Positions 20,187-29,989 are shown, counted from the first letter of the stretch. The stretch: 64,000 nt of DNA from Pseudomonas sp. FP2309 (GCF_030687575.1 NZ_CP117439.1:434001-498000); one strand, 5' to 3'. The notes: generated by a model from the sequence alone, not told the origin. Numbers and translations are program-made.

Positions 20187-20212
20187 GGTGGAACCCTTGG
20201 GGTTAGAGGGGC

Positions 20213-20265
20213 AGCTTCAAGCCTCAAGCCGAACTCAATCAGCTTGAGGCTTGCAGCTTGAAGCT
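20213..20265 (-). repeat. Imperfect inverted repeat between phaC1 and phaZ
   Basis: AGCTTCAAGCCTCAAGC (20213-20229) pairs with GCTTGAGGCTTG and AAGCT on the other side (20242-20265), interrupted by a 7-nt insertion. The hairpin begins at the phaC1 stop codon. Similar AAGC/GCTT-rich repeats occur at 22593-22650 and 48177-48241. Confidence 0.6.
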
Positions 20266-21943
20266 AGCGTTCATGCACATAGGTACCCGGTGCCGACTCG
20301 GCCGCGGCGTAAGTTTTGTTACCCAGGATTGTCGGCGCCTTCTTCAATTTTCCCGCCCGCTCCGCTTGCCAGGCCTGCCAATGCAGCCACCACGAATCCG
20401 TGTGCTTGGTTGCGTTCTCCTGCCATTCCAGCGGCTTTCCCGCCAGGGTGTCGCTGGTCTGGTAGCGCGCTTTGGGGTTGCCGGGCGGATTGAGGATGCT
20501 CTGAATATGCCCGCTGCTCGACAGCACGAACTCCACCTTGCCACCGAACAGTTGCGCAGACTTGTAGCAGGACTGCCACGGCGTGATGTGGTCATTGGTA
20601 CCGGCCAGGGAGTAAATATCGGCGGTGACCTGTTTGAGGTCGATAGGCGTGCCGCACACTTCCAGGGCATTGGCGCGTACCAACGGGTTGTTTTTGAACA
20701 GTTCGATCAGGTCGCCGTGGAACGCCGCGGGCAGGCGCGTGGTGTCGTTGTTCCAGAACAGAATGTCGAACACCGGCGGCTCGTTGCCCAGCAGGTAGTT
20801 ATTGACCCAGTAGTTCCAGATCAGGTCGTTGGGGCGCATCCAGGCAAACACCTTGGCCATGTCGCGGCCTTCCAGCACGCCGGCCTGGTAGGAGTGGCGC
20901 TTGGCCGCCTCCAGGGTTTGCTCATCGACGAACAACGCCACCTGAGTATCCAGGGTGGTGTCGAGCACGCTGACCAGCAGGGTCAGGGCATTGACCTTCT
21001 TCTCCCCCAGCGCGGCGTAGTGACCGAGCAGGGCCGTGCACGTGATGCCGCCGGAGCAGGCGCCAAGCATGTTGATGTCTTTGCTGCCGGTGATCGCCGT
21101 GACCACATCCACCGCTTCCTTGAGTGCCTCGATATAGGTCGACAGGCCCCACTCACGCTGGGCCTTGGTCGGGTTACGCCAGCTGACGATAAAGGTCTGC
21201 TGCCCATTACGCAGGCAGAACCGCGCCAGGCTCTTATCCGGGCTCAGGTCGAATACGTAGAATTTGTTGATCTGCGGCGGAACCACCAGCAGTGGGCGCT
21301 CATGCACCTGTTCGGTGATCGGCTTGTACTGGATCAGCTCCAGCACGTCATTGCGAAACACCACCGCGCCTTCGGTGGTGCCCAGGGACTTGCCCACTTC
21401 AAAGGCGCCCATGTTGACCTGGCTCGGCATGCCGCCGTTGTGCACCATGTCCTTGGCCAAGTGCGACAGGCCGTCGAGCAGGCTTTTGCCGCCGGTTTCA
21501 AAGAAACGTTTGACGGCTGCCGGGTTGGCCGCGCTGTTGGTGGGGGCCATGGCTTCGGTCATCAGGTTGATCACGAAGTGGCCGCGGCTGATGTCCTGTT
21601 CCGACAGGTTGCTGTCGCCGATCCAGTCGTGCAGTTCCTTGCGCCACGCCAGGTAGGTCTGCAGGTAGCGTTTATAGAGCGGGTTCTGGCTCCAGGCCGG
21701 GTCGTGGAAGCGACGGTCGTCGCTCTCCGGCGCCAGCGCCGATTTGCCGAACATCACGTTCTTGAGTTCCACGCCGAAATGGGCGACGTGTTTGACGCTG
21801 TGCAACGGTTGCTTGATGGCTTGGGTCAGCACCATCTTCGCTGAAGCCAATAAATCCTTTTTGCGTAACGCGATGATCGGGTTCAGCCCCAGGGTGTTTT
21901 CCGAGGCCTGGCGTTTCAAGTCATCGTTGTTCTTGTTACTCAT
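20264..21943 (-). CDS. phaC1: Class II poly(3-hydroxyalkanoate) polymerase PhaC1
   Basis: A 559-residue medium-chain-length PHA synthase, first gene of phaC1-phaZ-phaC2-phaD. The catalytic triad is fully conserved: Cys296 in GACSGG, Asp451 in TNDHITPW, His479 in SSSGH. The length equals that of characterised Pseudomonas PhaC1 enzymes. Regulation can be read from the DNA: codons 3-6 are AAC AAG AAC AAC, an A-rich Crc/Hfq target of the type linked to catabolite repression of PhaC1 translation in P. putida, and a sigma-54-like promoter lies about 117 bp upstream within an inverted repeat. Confidence 0.96.
   Translation of the reverse strand: MSNKNNDDLKRQASENTLGLNPIIALRKKDLLASAKMVLTQAIKQPLHSVKHVAHFGVELKNVMFGKSALAPESDDRRFHDPAWSQNPLYKRYLQTYLAWRKELHDWIGDSNLSEQDISRGHFVINLMTEAMAPTNSAANPAAVKRFFETGGKSLLDGLSHLAKDMVHNGGMPSQVNMGAFEVGKSLGTTEGAVVFRNDVLELIQYKPITEQVHERPLLVVPPQINKFYVFDLSPDKSLARFCLRNGQQTFIVSWRNPTKAQREWGLSTYIEALKEAVDVVTAITGSKDINMLGACSGGITCTALLGHYAALGEKKVNALTLLVSVLDTTLDTQVALFVDEQTLEAAKRHSYQAGVLEGRDMAKVFAWMRPNDLIWNYWVNNYLLGNEPPVFDILFWNNDTTRLPAAFHGDLIELFKNNPLVRANALEVCGTPIDLKQVTADIYSLAGTNDHITPWQSCYKSAQLFGGKVEFVLSSSGHIQSILNPPGNPKARYQTSDTLAGKPLEWQENATKHTDSWWLHWQAWQAERAGKLKKAPTILGNKTYAAAESAPGTYVHER
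21926..21937 (-). promoter_or_regulatory. Crc/Hfq catabolite-activity motif at the phaC1 start
   Basis: The mRNA reads AACAAGAACAAC at codons 3-6 of phaC1, matching the AAnAAnAA pattern bound by Hfq-Crc. Binding within the initiation region would block ribosome loading in the presence of preferred carbon sources. Direct Crc control of phaC1 has been reported in P. putida; the site here is inferred by pattern. Confidence 0.6.
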
Positions 21944-22026
21944 CTACGACGCTCCATTGTCCGAAAGACGAGTACCGGGTACCGCTGCGCACGAAGTTTC
22001 GATACACAACACAAGCCTGGTACTGC

Positions 22027-22095
22027 GACTCGGGTGACCGTTGATACCGCATCGTCAAATGCAGGGAACTTGCCAGTTCCATTGGTTACCCGAGT
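22027..22095. repeat. Inverted repeat flanking the phaC1 promoter
   Basis: ACTCGGGTGACC (22027-22038) and GGTTACCCGAGT (22084-22095) are inverted copies matching at 11 of 12 positions, separated by 45 bp that contain the sigma-54-like site. This layout suggests a regulator-binding dyad able to loop across the promoter; PhaD is a candidate, not shown. Confidence 0.5.
22060..22075 (-). promoter_or_regulatory. Sigma-54-like promoter upstream of phaC1
   Basis: TGGCAAGTTCCCTGCA on the minus strand has the invariant GG and GC doublets exactly 10 bp apart and matches TGGCACG-N4-TTGCA closely. It lies 117 bp before the phaC1 ATG. A sigma-54-type sequence upstream of phaC1 has been noted in P. aeruginosa. 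Whether it is used here is unknown. Confidence 0.55.
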
Positions 22096-22192
22096 TTAAA
22101 TTTTTTCGCAAGCGGGCCGATCGTTGGCCGCGCGACAGGGCATTCAAGCAGATGAAATTAGAAAATGCCCACTAATGAGCAAGAGGCCTGGG

Positions 22193-22570
22193 CTAGAGCA
22201 TCAGCCGCACGACCGATTGACTCGGGTCGCGGGTTTTTCCGGCGGCCTTGAGCTCGGCAAGATAATCGGCCCACAGCGCGTCCTGACGCACGGCGAGTTG
22301 ATAGAGGTAGTCCCAGGTGAACAGTCCGCTGTCATGTCCGTCGTCGAAGGTCAATTTCAGTGCGTACTGACCGGCTGGTTCTATCTTGATCAACTTAACG
22401 TTGAGCTTGCCGAATTGCAGGATGGGTTTGCCGTGGCCCTGGACCTCGGCGGAAGGCGAGTGCACCCGCAGCAGTTCGGCGGGCAACTGGTAGACCTCAT
22501 CGAGCCCGTAGGTGAGGCCGAGGGTGTTGGAGGTTTTGTGCAAATTAACAGCGGTGGGGAATTTTGGCAT
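22193..22570 (-). CDS. DUF971 (gamma-butyrobetaine hydroxylase-like N-terminal domain) protein
   Basis: A 125-residue single-domain protein of the DUF971 family, which corresponds to the small N-terminal domain of gamma-butyrobetaine dioxygenases. Typical pieces are LPAELLRVHSPSAEVQGHG near the start and FDDGHDSGLFTWDYLYQLA near residue 90. Free-standing members are common in proteobacteria and have no firm function; a role in metal or Fe-S handling is sometimes proposed. ATG 22570 is preferred over an upstream in-frame ATG because conservation starts at MPKFPTAVNLHK. It follows hslU on the same strand after an inverted repeat, the same neighbourhood as in P. aeruginosa. Confidence 0.82.
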   Translation of the reverse strand: MPKFPTAVNLHKTSNTLGLTYGLDEVYQLPAELLRVHSPSAEVQGHGKPILQFGKLNVKLIKIEPAGQYALKLTFDDGHDSGLFTWDYLYQLAVRQDALWADYLAELKAAGKTRDPSQSVVRLML

Positions 22571-22592
22571 TGGGGGACACCTTGGGCTGCAC

Positions 22593-22650
22593 GCTACAAG
22601 CGGCAAGTTGAGTGTGTTCAGCTTGCGGCTCGTAGCTTACAGCTTGCGGC
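22593..22650. repeat. Inverted repeat between hslU and the DUF971 gene
   Basis: GCTACAAGCGGCAAGTTGA (22593-22611) pairs with TCAGCTTGCGGCTCGTAGC (from 22619), 16 of 19 positions, and a further partial copy CAGCTTGCGGCTTA follows to the hslU stop codon. It shares the core GCAAGCGGCAAGTTGA-like sequence with the repeat at 48177-48241. Confidence 0.55.
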
Positions 22651-23988
22651 TTACAGAATGTATCGCGACAGGTCTTCGTTCTGCGCCAATTCGCCCAGGT
22701 GGCTGTTGACGTAGTCGGCGTCGATCTTGATCGCTTCGCCATTCTGCGCACCGGCCATGTCGCCCGCGCTGAAGGACACTTCCTCGAGCAGGCGCTCAAG
22801 CAAGGTGTGCAGGCGACGGGCACCGATGTTCTCGGTCTTCTCGTTGACCTGCCAGGCGATCTCCGCCAGGCGCTTGATGCCGTCGGCCTGGAACTCGATC
22901 TTCAAGCCTTCGGTTTTCAGCAGTTCGCGGTATTGCTCGGTGAGCGACGCGTGCGGTTCGCTGAGGATGCGTTCGAAGTCTCCTGGCGTCAGCGCCTTGA
23001 GTTCCACGCGAATCGGCAGACGGCCTTGCAGCTCCGGCACCAGATCGCTTGGCTTGCTCAAGTGGAACGCACCGGAGGCGATGAACAGGATGTGGTCGGT
23101 CTTGACCATGCCCAGCTTGGTGTTCACCGTGCAGCCTTCGATCAGCGGCAGCAGGTCGCGCTGCACGCCTTCGCGGGAGACATCGACGCCACCGGAGTTG
23201 CCGCGCTTGGCCACTTTGTCGATCTCATCGATAAACACGATGCCGTGCTGCTCGACCGCTTCGAGGGCCTTGGCCTTGAGCTCTTCCTCGTTCACCAGGC
23301 GCCCGGCTTCTTCATCGCGCACCAGCTTGAGCGCCTCTTTAACCTTGAGCTTGCGGCTCTTCTTCTTGCCCTTGCCCATGTTGGCGAACAGGTTCTGCAA
23401 CTGGCTGGTCATTTCTTCCATGCCAGGCGGGGCAGAGATGTCTACGCCAGACACTTCGGCGACTTCGATCTCGATTTCCTTGTCGTCCAACTGGCCTTCG
23501 CGCAGGCGCTTGCGGAACAGCTGGCGGGTATTGGAATCCGACGACGGCGCGGCGTCTTCGTTGAAGCCCATGCGTGCCGGTGGCAGAAGGGCGTCGAGGA
23601 TGCGTTCTTCGGCGGCGTCTTCGGCGCGGTGGCTGACCTTGGTCACTTCCTGTTCGCGCAGCATCTTCAGGGCGGCGTCGGCCAGATCACGGATGATCGA
23701 CTCCACATCGCGGCCCACATAGCCGACTTCGGTGAACTTGGTCGCTTCGACCTTGATGAACGGTGCATTGGCGAGTTTGGCCAGGCGACGGGCGATCTCG
23801 GTTTTACCGACACCGGTCGGACCGATCATCAGGATGTTCTTGGGCGTTACTTCAACGCGCAGTTCGGCGGGCAGTTGCATGCGGCGCCAGCGGTTACGCA
23901 GGGCGATGGCAACGGCGCGCTTGGCATCGTCCTGGCCGATGATATGGCGGTTGAGTTCGTGGACGATTTCGCGGGGAGTCATGGACAT
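22651..23988 (-). CDS. hslU: ATP-dependent protease ATPase subunit HslU
   Basis: A 445-residue AAA+ unfoldase (ClpY) that feeds substrates to the HslV peptidase. Walker [10 protein letters not shown] (about residues 56-64), the YVGRDVE pore motif, Walker [13 protein letters not shown] and a sensor region are present, with the family's intermediate (I) domain between. ATG 23988 (MSMTPREIV) gives the standard 445-residue length. It lies 37 bp after hslV on the same strand, a normal hslVU operon. Confidence 0.97.
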   Translation of the reverse strand: MSMTPREIVHELNRHIIGQDDAKRAVAIALRNRWRRMQLPAELRVEVTPKNILMIGPTGVGKTEIARRLAKLANAPFIKVEATKFTEVGYVGRDVESIIRDLADAALKMLREQEVTKVSHRAEDAAEERILDALLPPARMGFNEDAAPSSDSNTRQLFRKRLREGQLDDKEIEIEVAEVSGVDISAPPGMEEMTSQLQNLFANMGKGKKKSRKLKVKEALKLVRDEEAGRLVNEEELKAKALEAVEQHGIVFIDEIDKVAKRGNSGGVDVSREGVQRDLLPLIEGCTVNTKLGMVKTDHILFIASGAFHLSKPSDLVPELQGRLPIRVELKALTPGDFERILSEPHASLTEQYRELLKTEGLKIEFQADGIKRLAEIAWQVNEKTENIGARRLHTLLERLLEEVSFSAGDMAGAQNGEAIKIDADYVNSHLGELAQNEDLSRYIL

Positions 23989-24025
23989 AGTGTTTGGCGG
24001 CCTCAAGCGGGAATAAGCCTACGGC

Positions 24026-24556
24026 TTACTCTGCGAGGTCCTGCTCCTCAATGGTCTGGTTGTGGTTGGTAAACACGCAGATATCGCCTGCGATACCCAG
24101 GGCGGTCTCGACGATTTCACGGGCCGACAGATCGGTTTTCTTCAGCAGTGCGCTGGCCGCCGCTTGGGCGTAGCCACCGCCGGAACCCATGGCGATCAGG
24201 CCATGCTCTGGCTCAACCACGTCACCGTTACCGGTGATGATCAGGGACGCGTCTTTGTTAGCAACAGCCAGCATGGCTTCCAGGCGGCTCAGGGAGCGGT
24301 CGGTGCGCCATTCTTTGGCGAGCTCGACGGCGGCGCGCACGAGGTGGCCCTGGTGTTTTTCCAGTTGGCCTTCGAAACGCTCAAAGAGGGTGAAAGCGTC
24401 GGCGGTGGCGCCTGCGAAACCGGCGAGTACCTGGCCGTGGTACAGGCGACGCACTTTTTTGGCGTTGCCTTTCATCACGGTATTACCCAGGGAAACCTGG
24501 CCGTCGCCGCCCATGACGACTTTGCCGTGGCGACGTACTGAAACGATGGTGGTCAA
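24026..24556 (-). CDS. hslV: ATP-dependent protease peptidase subunit HslV
   Basis: A 176-residue threonine peptidase (ClpQ) of the proteasome-like HslVU complex. The start is the rare codon TTG at 24556: the product then begins [19 protein letters not shown], so that removal of Met exposes the catalytic N-terminal Thr; an ATG at 24571 would bury it behind six residues. GGAG lies about 9 nt upstream of the TTG. The Gly-rich [13 protein letters not shown] and the C-terminal region are typical. hslU follows after 37 bp. The upstream gap holds a REP element. Confidence 0.95.
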   Translation of the reverse strand: MTTIVSVRRHGKVVMGGDGQVSLGNTVMKGNAKKVRRLYHGQVLAGFAGATADAFTLFERFEGQLEKHQGHLVRAAVELAKEWRTDRSLSRLEAMLAVANKDASLIITGNGDVVEPEHGLIAMGSGGGYAQAAASALLKKTDLSAREIVETALGIAGDICVFTNHNQTIEEQDLAE

Positions 24557-24658
24557 GGGGAGAGTCTCCACGCAGCGGGGCGAAAATGCCCTGATGGAAA
24601 CTGATATGGGGGTGGTGGGGGTGATTTCAAGCGTAGGACATGTGCTGAGCAGGCTTGC

Positions 24659-24705
24659 GGTGATGAGCGGGTTTGCACCCGCGCGGGGCGAGCCCGCTCA
24701 CCACC
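24659..24705 (-). repeat. REP-type palindromic element between hslV and the SPOR gene
   Basis: Outer arms GGTGATGAGCGGGTTTGC and GCGAGCCCGCTCACCACC pair at 15 of 18 positions, with an inner GC-rich hairpin. Read on the minus strand it resembles the element at 14916-14958 (GTGAGCGGGCTxGCCCCGCGC), so both belong to one Pseudomonas REP family. Confidence 0.65.
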
Positions 24706-24744
24706 ACAAGCGCCCTCAGACACTTTGACCGGTGTTGCCTGGGG

Positions 24745-25446
24745 TCAGCGGCTCTGGCGTTGTTGTAACAACAGGTTGCTAAACCCGGCGCCGGCCAATT
24801 GTTTCTGGGCCACGGTCAGCTGTTCACGGTTGCTGAACGGTCCGACCAGCACGCGATACCAGGTCGCGTCCTTGACCGTACCGGACTCCACCGTCACCGA
24901 CTGGCCCAACAGGATGATCTGCGCCCGCACACGGTCCGCATCCGCCTGTTTCGGGAACGAGCCCGCTTGCAGGAAGAACTTGGTCACAGGCGCCGCTTTG
25001 GTTTCGGCCACGGGCGGTGCCGGCGGTGGGGTAATCCCGGCCAGCGCCGCCTGGGCGCGCGCGGTGTCGATTTTCGCCGCTTCTGCCGGCGTCACCGGGG
25101 TGGTCGGCACTTGTGGGGTCGGCAGGGTTTTTTCCGGCACGGCGTCGGGCGGCACGATCACTTCCGATTCCGGCAGCAAGGTGTAGAAGTCGTACTTCGG
25201 CTTCACCGGTGCGGTCGGGCTCGGCGCAGTCTTGTTGGCTTCAGCGATTTTGCTGGCCTTCTGCTGTTCCTGTTTGACCCGTTTGACGTCATCACCCTGG
25301 CCTGGATCCAGCTTCATCAAGAACACGATAAACGCGCCGACGGAAAGACCGATGGCCATCCACAACCAGCCCGGAATCGGCTTCTTCGCCGGGGCCTGGT
25401 AGCGGCTGGCGCCGCGCTTGGGTGCAGGTTTTTTCTTGGCAGCCAA
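24745..25446 (-). CDS. SPOR-domain cell division protein (FtsN-like)
   Basis: A 233-residue bitopic membrane protein. Basic cytoplasmic N-terminus (AAKKKPAPKRGASRYQ), one transmembrane helix (about residues 26-46), a Pro/Ala/Thr-rich periplasmic linker, and a C-terminal SPOR domain (about 155-230) that binds denuded septal peptidoglycan. Its position next to hslV, with argS and priA beyond, is where E. coli carries ftsN, so an FtsN role in activating septal synthesis is inferred. The start is taken as TTG 25446, one base after the argS stop, preceded by GGAG about 13 nt upstream; no ATG or GTG in frame gives a sensible N-terminus. Confidence 0.85.
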   Translation of the reverse strand: MAAKKKPAPKRGASRYQAPAKKPIPGWLWMAIGLSVGAFIVFLMKLDPGQGDDVKRVKQEQQKASKIAEANKTAPSPTAPVKPKYDFYTLLPESEVIVPPDAVPEKTLPTPQVPTTPVTPAEAAKIDTARAQAALAGITPPPAPPVAETKAAPVTKFFLQAGSFPKQADADRVRAQIILLGQSVTVESGTVKDATWYRVLVGPFSNREQLTVAQKQLAGAGFSNLLLQQRQSR

Positions 25447-25447
25447 C

Positions 25448-27184
25448 TTACATACGCTCCAGAGTTTCCAGGCCCAACAGTTCCAGGCCTTGCTTGAGGG
25501 TCCGTCCAGCCAGTGCGGCAAGGCGCAGGCGACTTTGCTTCTGCGCTTCGTCGTCGGCGGTGAGGATCGGGCAGTTCTCGTAGAAGCTGGAGAACAGGCC
25601 GGCGACTTCATACAGGTAGGTGCACAGGATGTGCGGCGTGCCCTTTTCGCCGACGCTGTTCAGCACTTCGCCAAATTGGGCCAGTTTGGCCGCCAGTTCC
25701 TGTTCATGGGGCGCGTCCAGCATGATCCGGCCTTCGACTTCGTTGAAGTCCTTGCCCAGTTTGCGGAACACGCCGGCCACGCGGGTGTACGCGTACAGCA
25801 GGTACGGCGCGGTGTTGCCTTCGAAGTTGAGCATCAGTTCGAAGTTGAAGCTGTAGTCGCTGGTGCGATGCTTGGACAGATCGGCGTATTTCACCGCGCC
25901 AATACCGACCACGCGGGCAATGTTGCGCAAGTCGGCCTCGGCCAGTTCCGGGTTCTTTTCCTTCACCAGGTTGTAGGCACGTTCCTGGGCTTCGTTGAGC
26001 AGGTCGATCAGTTTGACCGTGCCGCCGTCGCGGGTCTTGAACGGGCGGCCGTCAGCGCCGTTCATGGTGCCGAAGCCCATGTGTTCCATGTGCATCGGGT
26101 GAGTCACGAAGCCTGCACGATGCGCCACTTCGAACACCTGCTGGAAGTGCAGCGCCTGGCGCTGGTCGACGAAGTACAGCGCACGGTCAGCCTTGAGCAC
26201 GCCGCTGCGGTAGCGCACGGCGGCCAGGTCGGTGGTGGCGTAGAGGTAGCCGCCATCGGCCTTGACGATGATCACCGGCAGCGGCTCGCCGTCGGCGGTC
26301 TTGAATTCTTCGAGGAACACGCACTGGGCGCCGTTGCTCTCCACCAGCAGGCCCTTGGCCTTGAGGTCGTTGACCACGTTGATCAGGTCGTCGTTGTAGG
26401 CGCTTTCGCCCATCACGTCAGCCATGGTCAACTTGACGTTGAGCAGCTCGTAGATTTCCTGGCAGTGGGACAGCGAGATATCGCGGAAACGGTTCCACAG
26501 CGCCAGGCATTCGGCATCGCCTGCCTGCAGCTTGACCACCAGGCCACGGGCGCGATCGGCGAATGCTTCGGACTCGTCGAAACGCTTTTTGGCGGCGCGG
26601 TAGAAATTTTCCAGGTCCGACAGCTCGTTGCTGGTGATCGGGTTCTCTTGCAGGTAGGCCATCAACATGCCGAACTGCGTGCCCCAGTCGCCCACGTGGT
26701 TCTGACGGATCACGGTGTCGCCGAGGAACTCCAGCACCCGCGCCACGCCGTCGCCGATGATGGTCGAGCGCAGGTGACCCACGTGCATCTCTTTGGCCAG
26801 GTTCGGTGCCGACAGGTCGACGACCACGCGCTGAGCAGCCCCTGCTTTGCGTGCACCGATCCTGGCATCGGCCAGGGCGGCGTCCAGGCGCGAGGCCAGG
26901 GCCTGGGTGTTCTGGAAGAAGTTGATAAAGCCGGGGCCGGCGATTTCAGCCTTGGTGATGCTCTCGTCGGCCGGCAGCGCGGCGATGATTTTTTCCGCCA
27001 GGTCGCGCGGTTTCATGCCGGCAGGTTTGGAGAGCATCATCGCGATGTTGCTGGCGAAGTCACCGTGGGTCTTGTCGCGGGTGTTCTCCACCTGGATCGC
27101 CGGCGTCAGGCCTTCAGGCAACACACCTTCGTTGACGAGTTGGGTGAGGGCTTGTTGGATCAGCTGGCGAATGGTGTCTTTCAT
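25448..27184 (-). CDS. argS: Arginyl-tRNA synthetase
   Basis: A 578-residue class Ia aminoacyl-tRNA synthetase that charges tRNA-Arg. An N-terminal additional domain (about 1-110) precedes the Rossmann catalytic core with the HIGH-equivalent motif [16 protein letters not shown] (HVGH), and the all-helical anticodon-binding domain fills the C-terminal ~130 residues ending [15 protein letters not shown] 27184 gives the normal Pseudomonas length; an upstream in-frame ATG reads through a REP-like sequence. It abuts the SPOR-domain gene by a single base and follows priA by 110 bp. Confidence 0.97.
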   Translation of the reverse strand: MKDTIRQLIQQALTQLVNEGVLPEGLTPAIQVENTRDKTHGDFASNIAMMLSKPAGMKPRDLAEKIIAALPADESITKAEIAGPGFINFFQNTQALASRLDAALADARIGARKAGAAQRVVVDLSAPNLAKEMHVGHLRSTIIGDGVARVLEFLGDTVIRQNHVGDWGTQFGMLMAYLQENPITSNELSDLENFYRAAKKRFDESEAFADRARGLVVKLQAGDAECLALWNRFRDISLSHCQEIYELLNVKLTMADVMGESAYNDDLINVVNDLKAKGLLVESNGAQCVFLEEFKTADGEPLPVIIVKADGGYLYATTDLAAVRYRSGVLKADRALYFVDQRQALHFQQVFEVAHRAGFVTHPMHMEHMGFGTMNGADGRPFKTRDGGTVKLIDLLNEAQERAYNLVKEKNPELAEADLRNIARVVGIGAVKYADLSKHRTSDYSFNFELMLNFEGNTAPYLLYAYTRVAGVFRKLGKDFNEVEGRIMLDAPHEQELAAKLAQFGEVLNSVGEKGTPHILCTYLYEVAGLFSSFYENCPILTADDEAQKQSRLRLAALAGRTLKQGLELLGLETLERM

Positions 27185-27248
27185 GGTGTTCTCTTTCGAC
27201 CGCAAGCGGCGGCGCGCGATGCGCAGGTGGAAAAACTGGGCATTATCC

Positions 27249-27280
27249 GTGGCGAGGGCGGGCTTGCCAACCTTCGCGGG
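27249..27280 (+). repeat. Degenerate REP-like sequence between priA and argS
   Basis: GTGGCGAGGGCGGGCTTGCC followed by AACCTTCGCGGG resembles the conserved half of Pseudomonas REP elements, but the partner arm is eroded. It is listed only as a probable remnant. Confidence 0.35.
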
Positions 27281-27294
27281 ACCTGCGGCCAGGC

Positions 27295-29514
27295 TTAATA
27301 CAAATCTACCGGGTCTACATCCAACGACCATCGCACCTGTCGGCCGCTGGGCATTTGCTCCAGGGCAAGTAACCAGCTGCTTAATAACCGATGCAGCGGC
27401 GCGCGGGAGGTGGCTTGCAACAGCAGTTGCGCGCGGTAACGCCCGGCACGGCGCTCCATGGGCGCGGGCACCGGACCGAGCAATTCGATGCCGCTCAGGC
27501 CCAGCTCGCCGAGTAAATGCTCGGCGGCGCTGCAGGCTTCATCCAGAAAGCTTTCGGCCTGCCCCGGTTTGTGGGCTTCGGCGCGCAGCAGGGCCAAGTG
27601 GGCAAAGGGCGGCAGGCCGGCGGAGCGGCGTTCGCTCAAGGCCTGTTCGGCAAAGGCGAAGTAGCCTTGTTCGGTCAGTTGAATCAGTAGCGGGTGGTCG
27701 GCCAGGTGGGTCTGGATAATCACCTTGCCCGGCTCTTCGGCACGCCCGGCGCGGCCGGCGACTTGCACGATCAACTGCGCCATGCGTTCGCTGGCGCGGA
27801 AGTCGCCGGAGAACAAACCACCGTCGGCGTCCAAAATCGATACCAGGGTCACCCGCGGAAAGTGATGCCCCTTGGCAAGCATTTGCGTGCCCACCAGGAT
27901 GCACGGCTGGCCCTTCTGGATGGTGGCGAACAGCTGATTCATCGCGTCTTTGCGCGAGGTGCTGTCGCGATCGACCCGCAATACCGGGTAGTCCGGGAAC
28001 AGGATGCCCAGCCGTTCCTCTGCGCGCTCGGTGCCTGCGCCCACCGGTCGCAGGTCGACCTTGCCGCACTGCGGGCAGTGGCGCGGTACCCGTTCGACGT
28101 GGCCGCAATGATGGCAGCGCAACTCGCCGTGACGCTGGTGCACAGTCATGCGCGCATCGCAGCGCTCGCATTCGGACATCCAGCCGCAGTCATGGCACAG
28201 CAGTGTCGGCGCAAAGCCTCGGCGGTTGAGAAACACCAGGACTTGCTGGCCGGCGGCGAGGGTCTGGCCGATGGCTTGTTGCATCGGCCCGGAAATGCCG
28301 CTGTCCAGCGGACGGCTTTTTACGTCCAGGCGCAGGAAGCGCGGTTGCTTGGCGCCGCCGGCGCGCTCATTCAGGCGCAGCAGCCCGTAGCGGCCGGTGT
28401 AGGCGTTATGCAGGCTTTCCAGGGACGGCGTGGCCGAGCCCAGCACAATCGGGATGTCTTCCTGGCGCGCACGCACCAACGCCAGGTCACGGGCGTGGTA
28501 GCGCAGGCCTTCCTGCTGTTTGTAGGAGCCGTCGTGTTCCTCGTCGATGATGATCAGCCCGGGGTTTTTCATCGGCGTGAACAGGGCCGAGCGGGTGCCG
28601 ATAATAATGTCGGCTTCGCCATCACGCGCCGCGAGCCAGGATTCCAGGCGCTCACGGTCGTTGACCGCCGAGTGCACCAGGGCGATGCGTGCGTTGAACC
28701 GCTGCTCGAAGCGCGCCAGGGTCTGCGGGCCGAGGTTGATCTCCGGGATCAGCACCAGCGCCTGTTTGCCGGCTTGCAGGGTTTCGCGGATCAACTGCAA
28801 ATAGACTTCGGTCTTGCCGCTGCCGGTGACGCCGGCCAGCAGGAACGCGTGGAAACTGTCACACCCTGCGCGAATGGCCTCATAGGCGGCGCGTTGTTCG
28901 GGGTTGAGCGGCAATTCCGGTTGGGCCAGCCAATGCTCATGGCGCGGGTCGGGGGCGTGCTTGCGGATCTCCACTTGCACCAGGCCCTTGGCCAGCAGCA
29001 GATCCAGGCTGTCTTTGCTCAGCATCAGCTTGCTCAACAGCTGATGAGCCACGCCATGGGGATGCTGGGCCAGGGTCGCCAGGGCCTCACGCTGGCGCGG
29101 CGCGCGGGCGATGCGTGGGTCGTCGAGGCGTGCGCCGGGGACCATCGACCAGAAACGCTCCTGGCGTGCCTCGGCCAACTCGCCCTGGCGCAACAACACC
29201 GGCAGCGCCCAACTCAAGGTATCGCCCAGGCTGTGCTGGTAATACTGGGCCGTCCACAGGCACAGCTTGAACAACGCGGGCGGTAGCGGTGGCGTGGCGT
29301 CGAGAATCGCCAGCGCGGGTTTTAGCTTCTCGGCAGGTACTTCGCTGTGGTCGGCGACTTCTATAAGGATGCCGATCATCTCCCGTCGGCCGAACGGTAC
29401 GCGCACGCGCATGCCCGGTTGCAACTGCGTCCGCAGCACGCCGGCCGGGGCTCGGTAGTCGAACAGGCGGCGCAGGGGCGAGGGCAGGGCTAGGCGCAAA
29501 ATGGCGTCGGGCAC
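27295..29514 (-). CDS. priA: Primosomal protein N' (replication restart helicase PriA)
   Basis: A 739-residue superfamily 2 helicase that recognises stalled forks and reloads the replicative helicase. The N-terminal 3'BD/winged-helix region (about 1-200) is followed by Walker [11 protein letters not shown] and the DEEH box [11 protein letters not shown]. An inserted zinc-binding region has eight cysteines in C-x2-C pairs ([24 protein letters not shown]), then helicase motifs IV-VI (QVAGRAGRA). Length matches the family. It reads away from rpmE, which lies 227 bp away on the plus strand. Confidence 0.97.
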   Translation of the reverse strand: MPDAILRLALPSPLRRLFDYRAPAGVLRTQLQPGMRVRVPFGRREMIGILIEVADHSEVPAEKLKPALAILDATPPLPPALFKLCLWTAQYYQHSLGDTLSWALPVLLRQGELAEARQERFWSMVPGARLDDPRIARAPRQREALATLAQHPHGVAHQLLSKLMLSKDSLDLLLAKGLVQVEIRKHAPDPRHEHWLAQPELPLNPEQRAAYEAIRAGCDSFHAFLLAGVTGSGKTEVYLQLIRETLQAGKQALVLIPEINLGPQTLARFEQRFNARIALVHSAVNDRERLESWLAARDGEADIIIGTRSALFTPMKNPGLIIIDEEHDGSYKQQEGLRYHARDLALVRARQEDIPIVLGSATPSLESLHNAYTGRYGLLRLNERAGGAKQPRFLRLDVKSRPLDSGISGPMQQAIGQTLAAGQQVLVFLNRRGFAPTLLCHDCGWMSECERCDARMTVHQRHGELRCHHCGHVERVPRHCPQCGKVDLRPVGAGTERAEERLGILFPDYPVLRVDRDSTSRKDAMNQLFATIQKGQPCILVGTQMLAKGHHFPRVTLVSILDADGGLFSGDFRASERMAQLIVQVAGRAGRAEEPGKVIIQTHLADHPLLIQLTEQGYFAFAEQALSERRSAGLPPFAHLALLRAEAHKPGQAESFLDEACSAAEHLLGELGLSGIELLGPVPAPMERRAGRYRAQLLLQATSRAPLHRLLSSWLLALEQMPSGRQVRWSLDVDPVDLY

Positions 29515-29643
29515 GCGGGGAGTCTCATATAAAGGCGGGCGGTGGTGCAGGGGCGCGAGCCTAGCAGACGAGGGGGGTGTTGGGTATGCCGTGGTTTTCT
29601 GATGAAAGGCGCTTTTATGTTCAGCTGCGACGGGTACCGCCGC

Positions 29644-29671
29644 TTGCGTGATTGAAAAGGTCTGGTAGAAT
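29644..29671 (+). promoter_or_regulatory. Candidate rpmE promoter
   Basis: TTGCGT, 16-bp spacer, TAGAAT, with the -10 hexamer ending 70 nt before the rpmE start codon. A good -10 and a moderate -35 by eye. Confidence 0.5.
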
Positions 29672-29695
29672 CCGCGGCCTAATTACGTGCGGTAT

Positions 29696-29711
29696 TCGAC
29701 AATAGTGTCGA
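29696..29711 (+). promoter_or_regulatory. Hairpin in the rpmE leader
   Basis: TCGACA-atag-TGTCGA forms a 6-bp stem with a 4-nt loop 30 nt before the rpmE ATG. Ribosomal protein L31 has been reported to repress its own mRNA in E. coli, so a leader structure is a plausible operator; that is inference only. Confidence 0.35.
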
Positions 29712-29741
29712 GTGGCGGCACGCTAGCCCGAGGAAGTCACC

Positions 29742-29975
29742 ATGAAAGCCGATATCCATCCAGCGTACGAAACCATCGAAGTTACCTGCAGCTGCGGCAA
29801 CAAGTTCGAAACGCGTTCGAACCTGTGCAAGCCACTGGGTACTGACGTATGCAACGAGTGCCACCCGTTCTACACCGGTAAGCAGAAAACTCTGGACACC
29901 GGCGGCCGTGTACAGCGCTTCGCAGATCGCTTTGGTGCTTTCGGCAAGAAGCCTGCTGCTACTCCAGCAGAGTAA
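29742..29975 (+). CDS. rpmE: 50S ribosomal protein L31 (zinc-containing type)
   Basis: A 77-residue large-subunit protein that bridges the two ribosomal subunits. It is the zinc-binding (C+) form: Cys16 and Cys18 in CSCGN, and Cys37 and Cys40 in [21 protein letters not shown] lies before ATG 29742. Zinc-free paralogs often replace this form under zinc limitation, but none is in the window. A 7-bp hairpin TAAGGCT/AGCCTTA begins at its own stop codon, and a stronger terminator-like hairpin follows inside the next gene. Confidence 0.96.
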   Translation: MKADIHPAYETIEVTCSCGNKFETRSNLCKPLGTDVCNECHPFYTGKQKTLDTGGRVQRFADRFGAFGKKPAATPAE

Positions 29976-29989
29976 GGCTCAAAAGCCTT

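Noticed and set aside
20213..22650. CRISPR-like repeats around phaC1 and hslU
   Set aside because: Repeats are few, inverted, of different length and not separated by uniform spacers; no cas genes.
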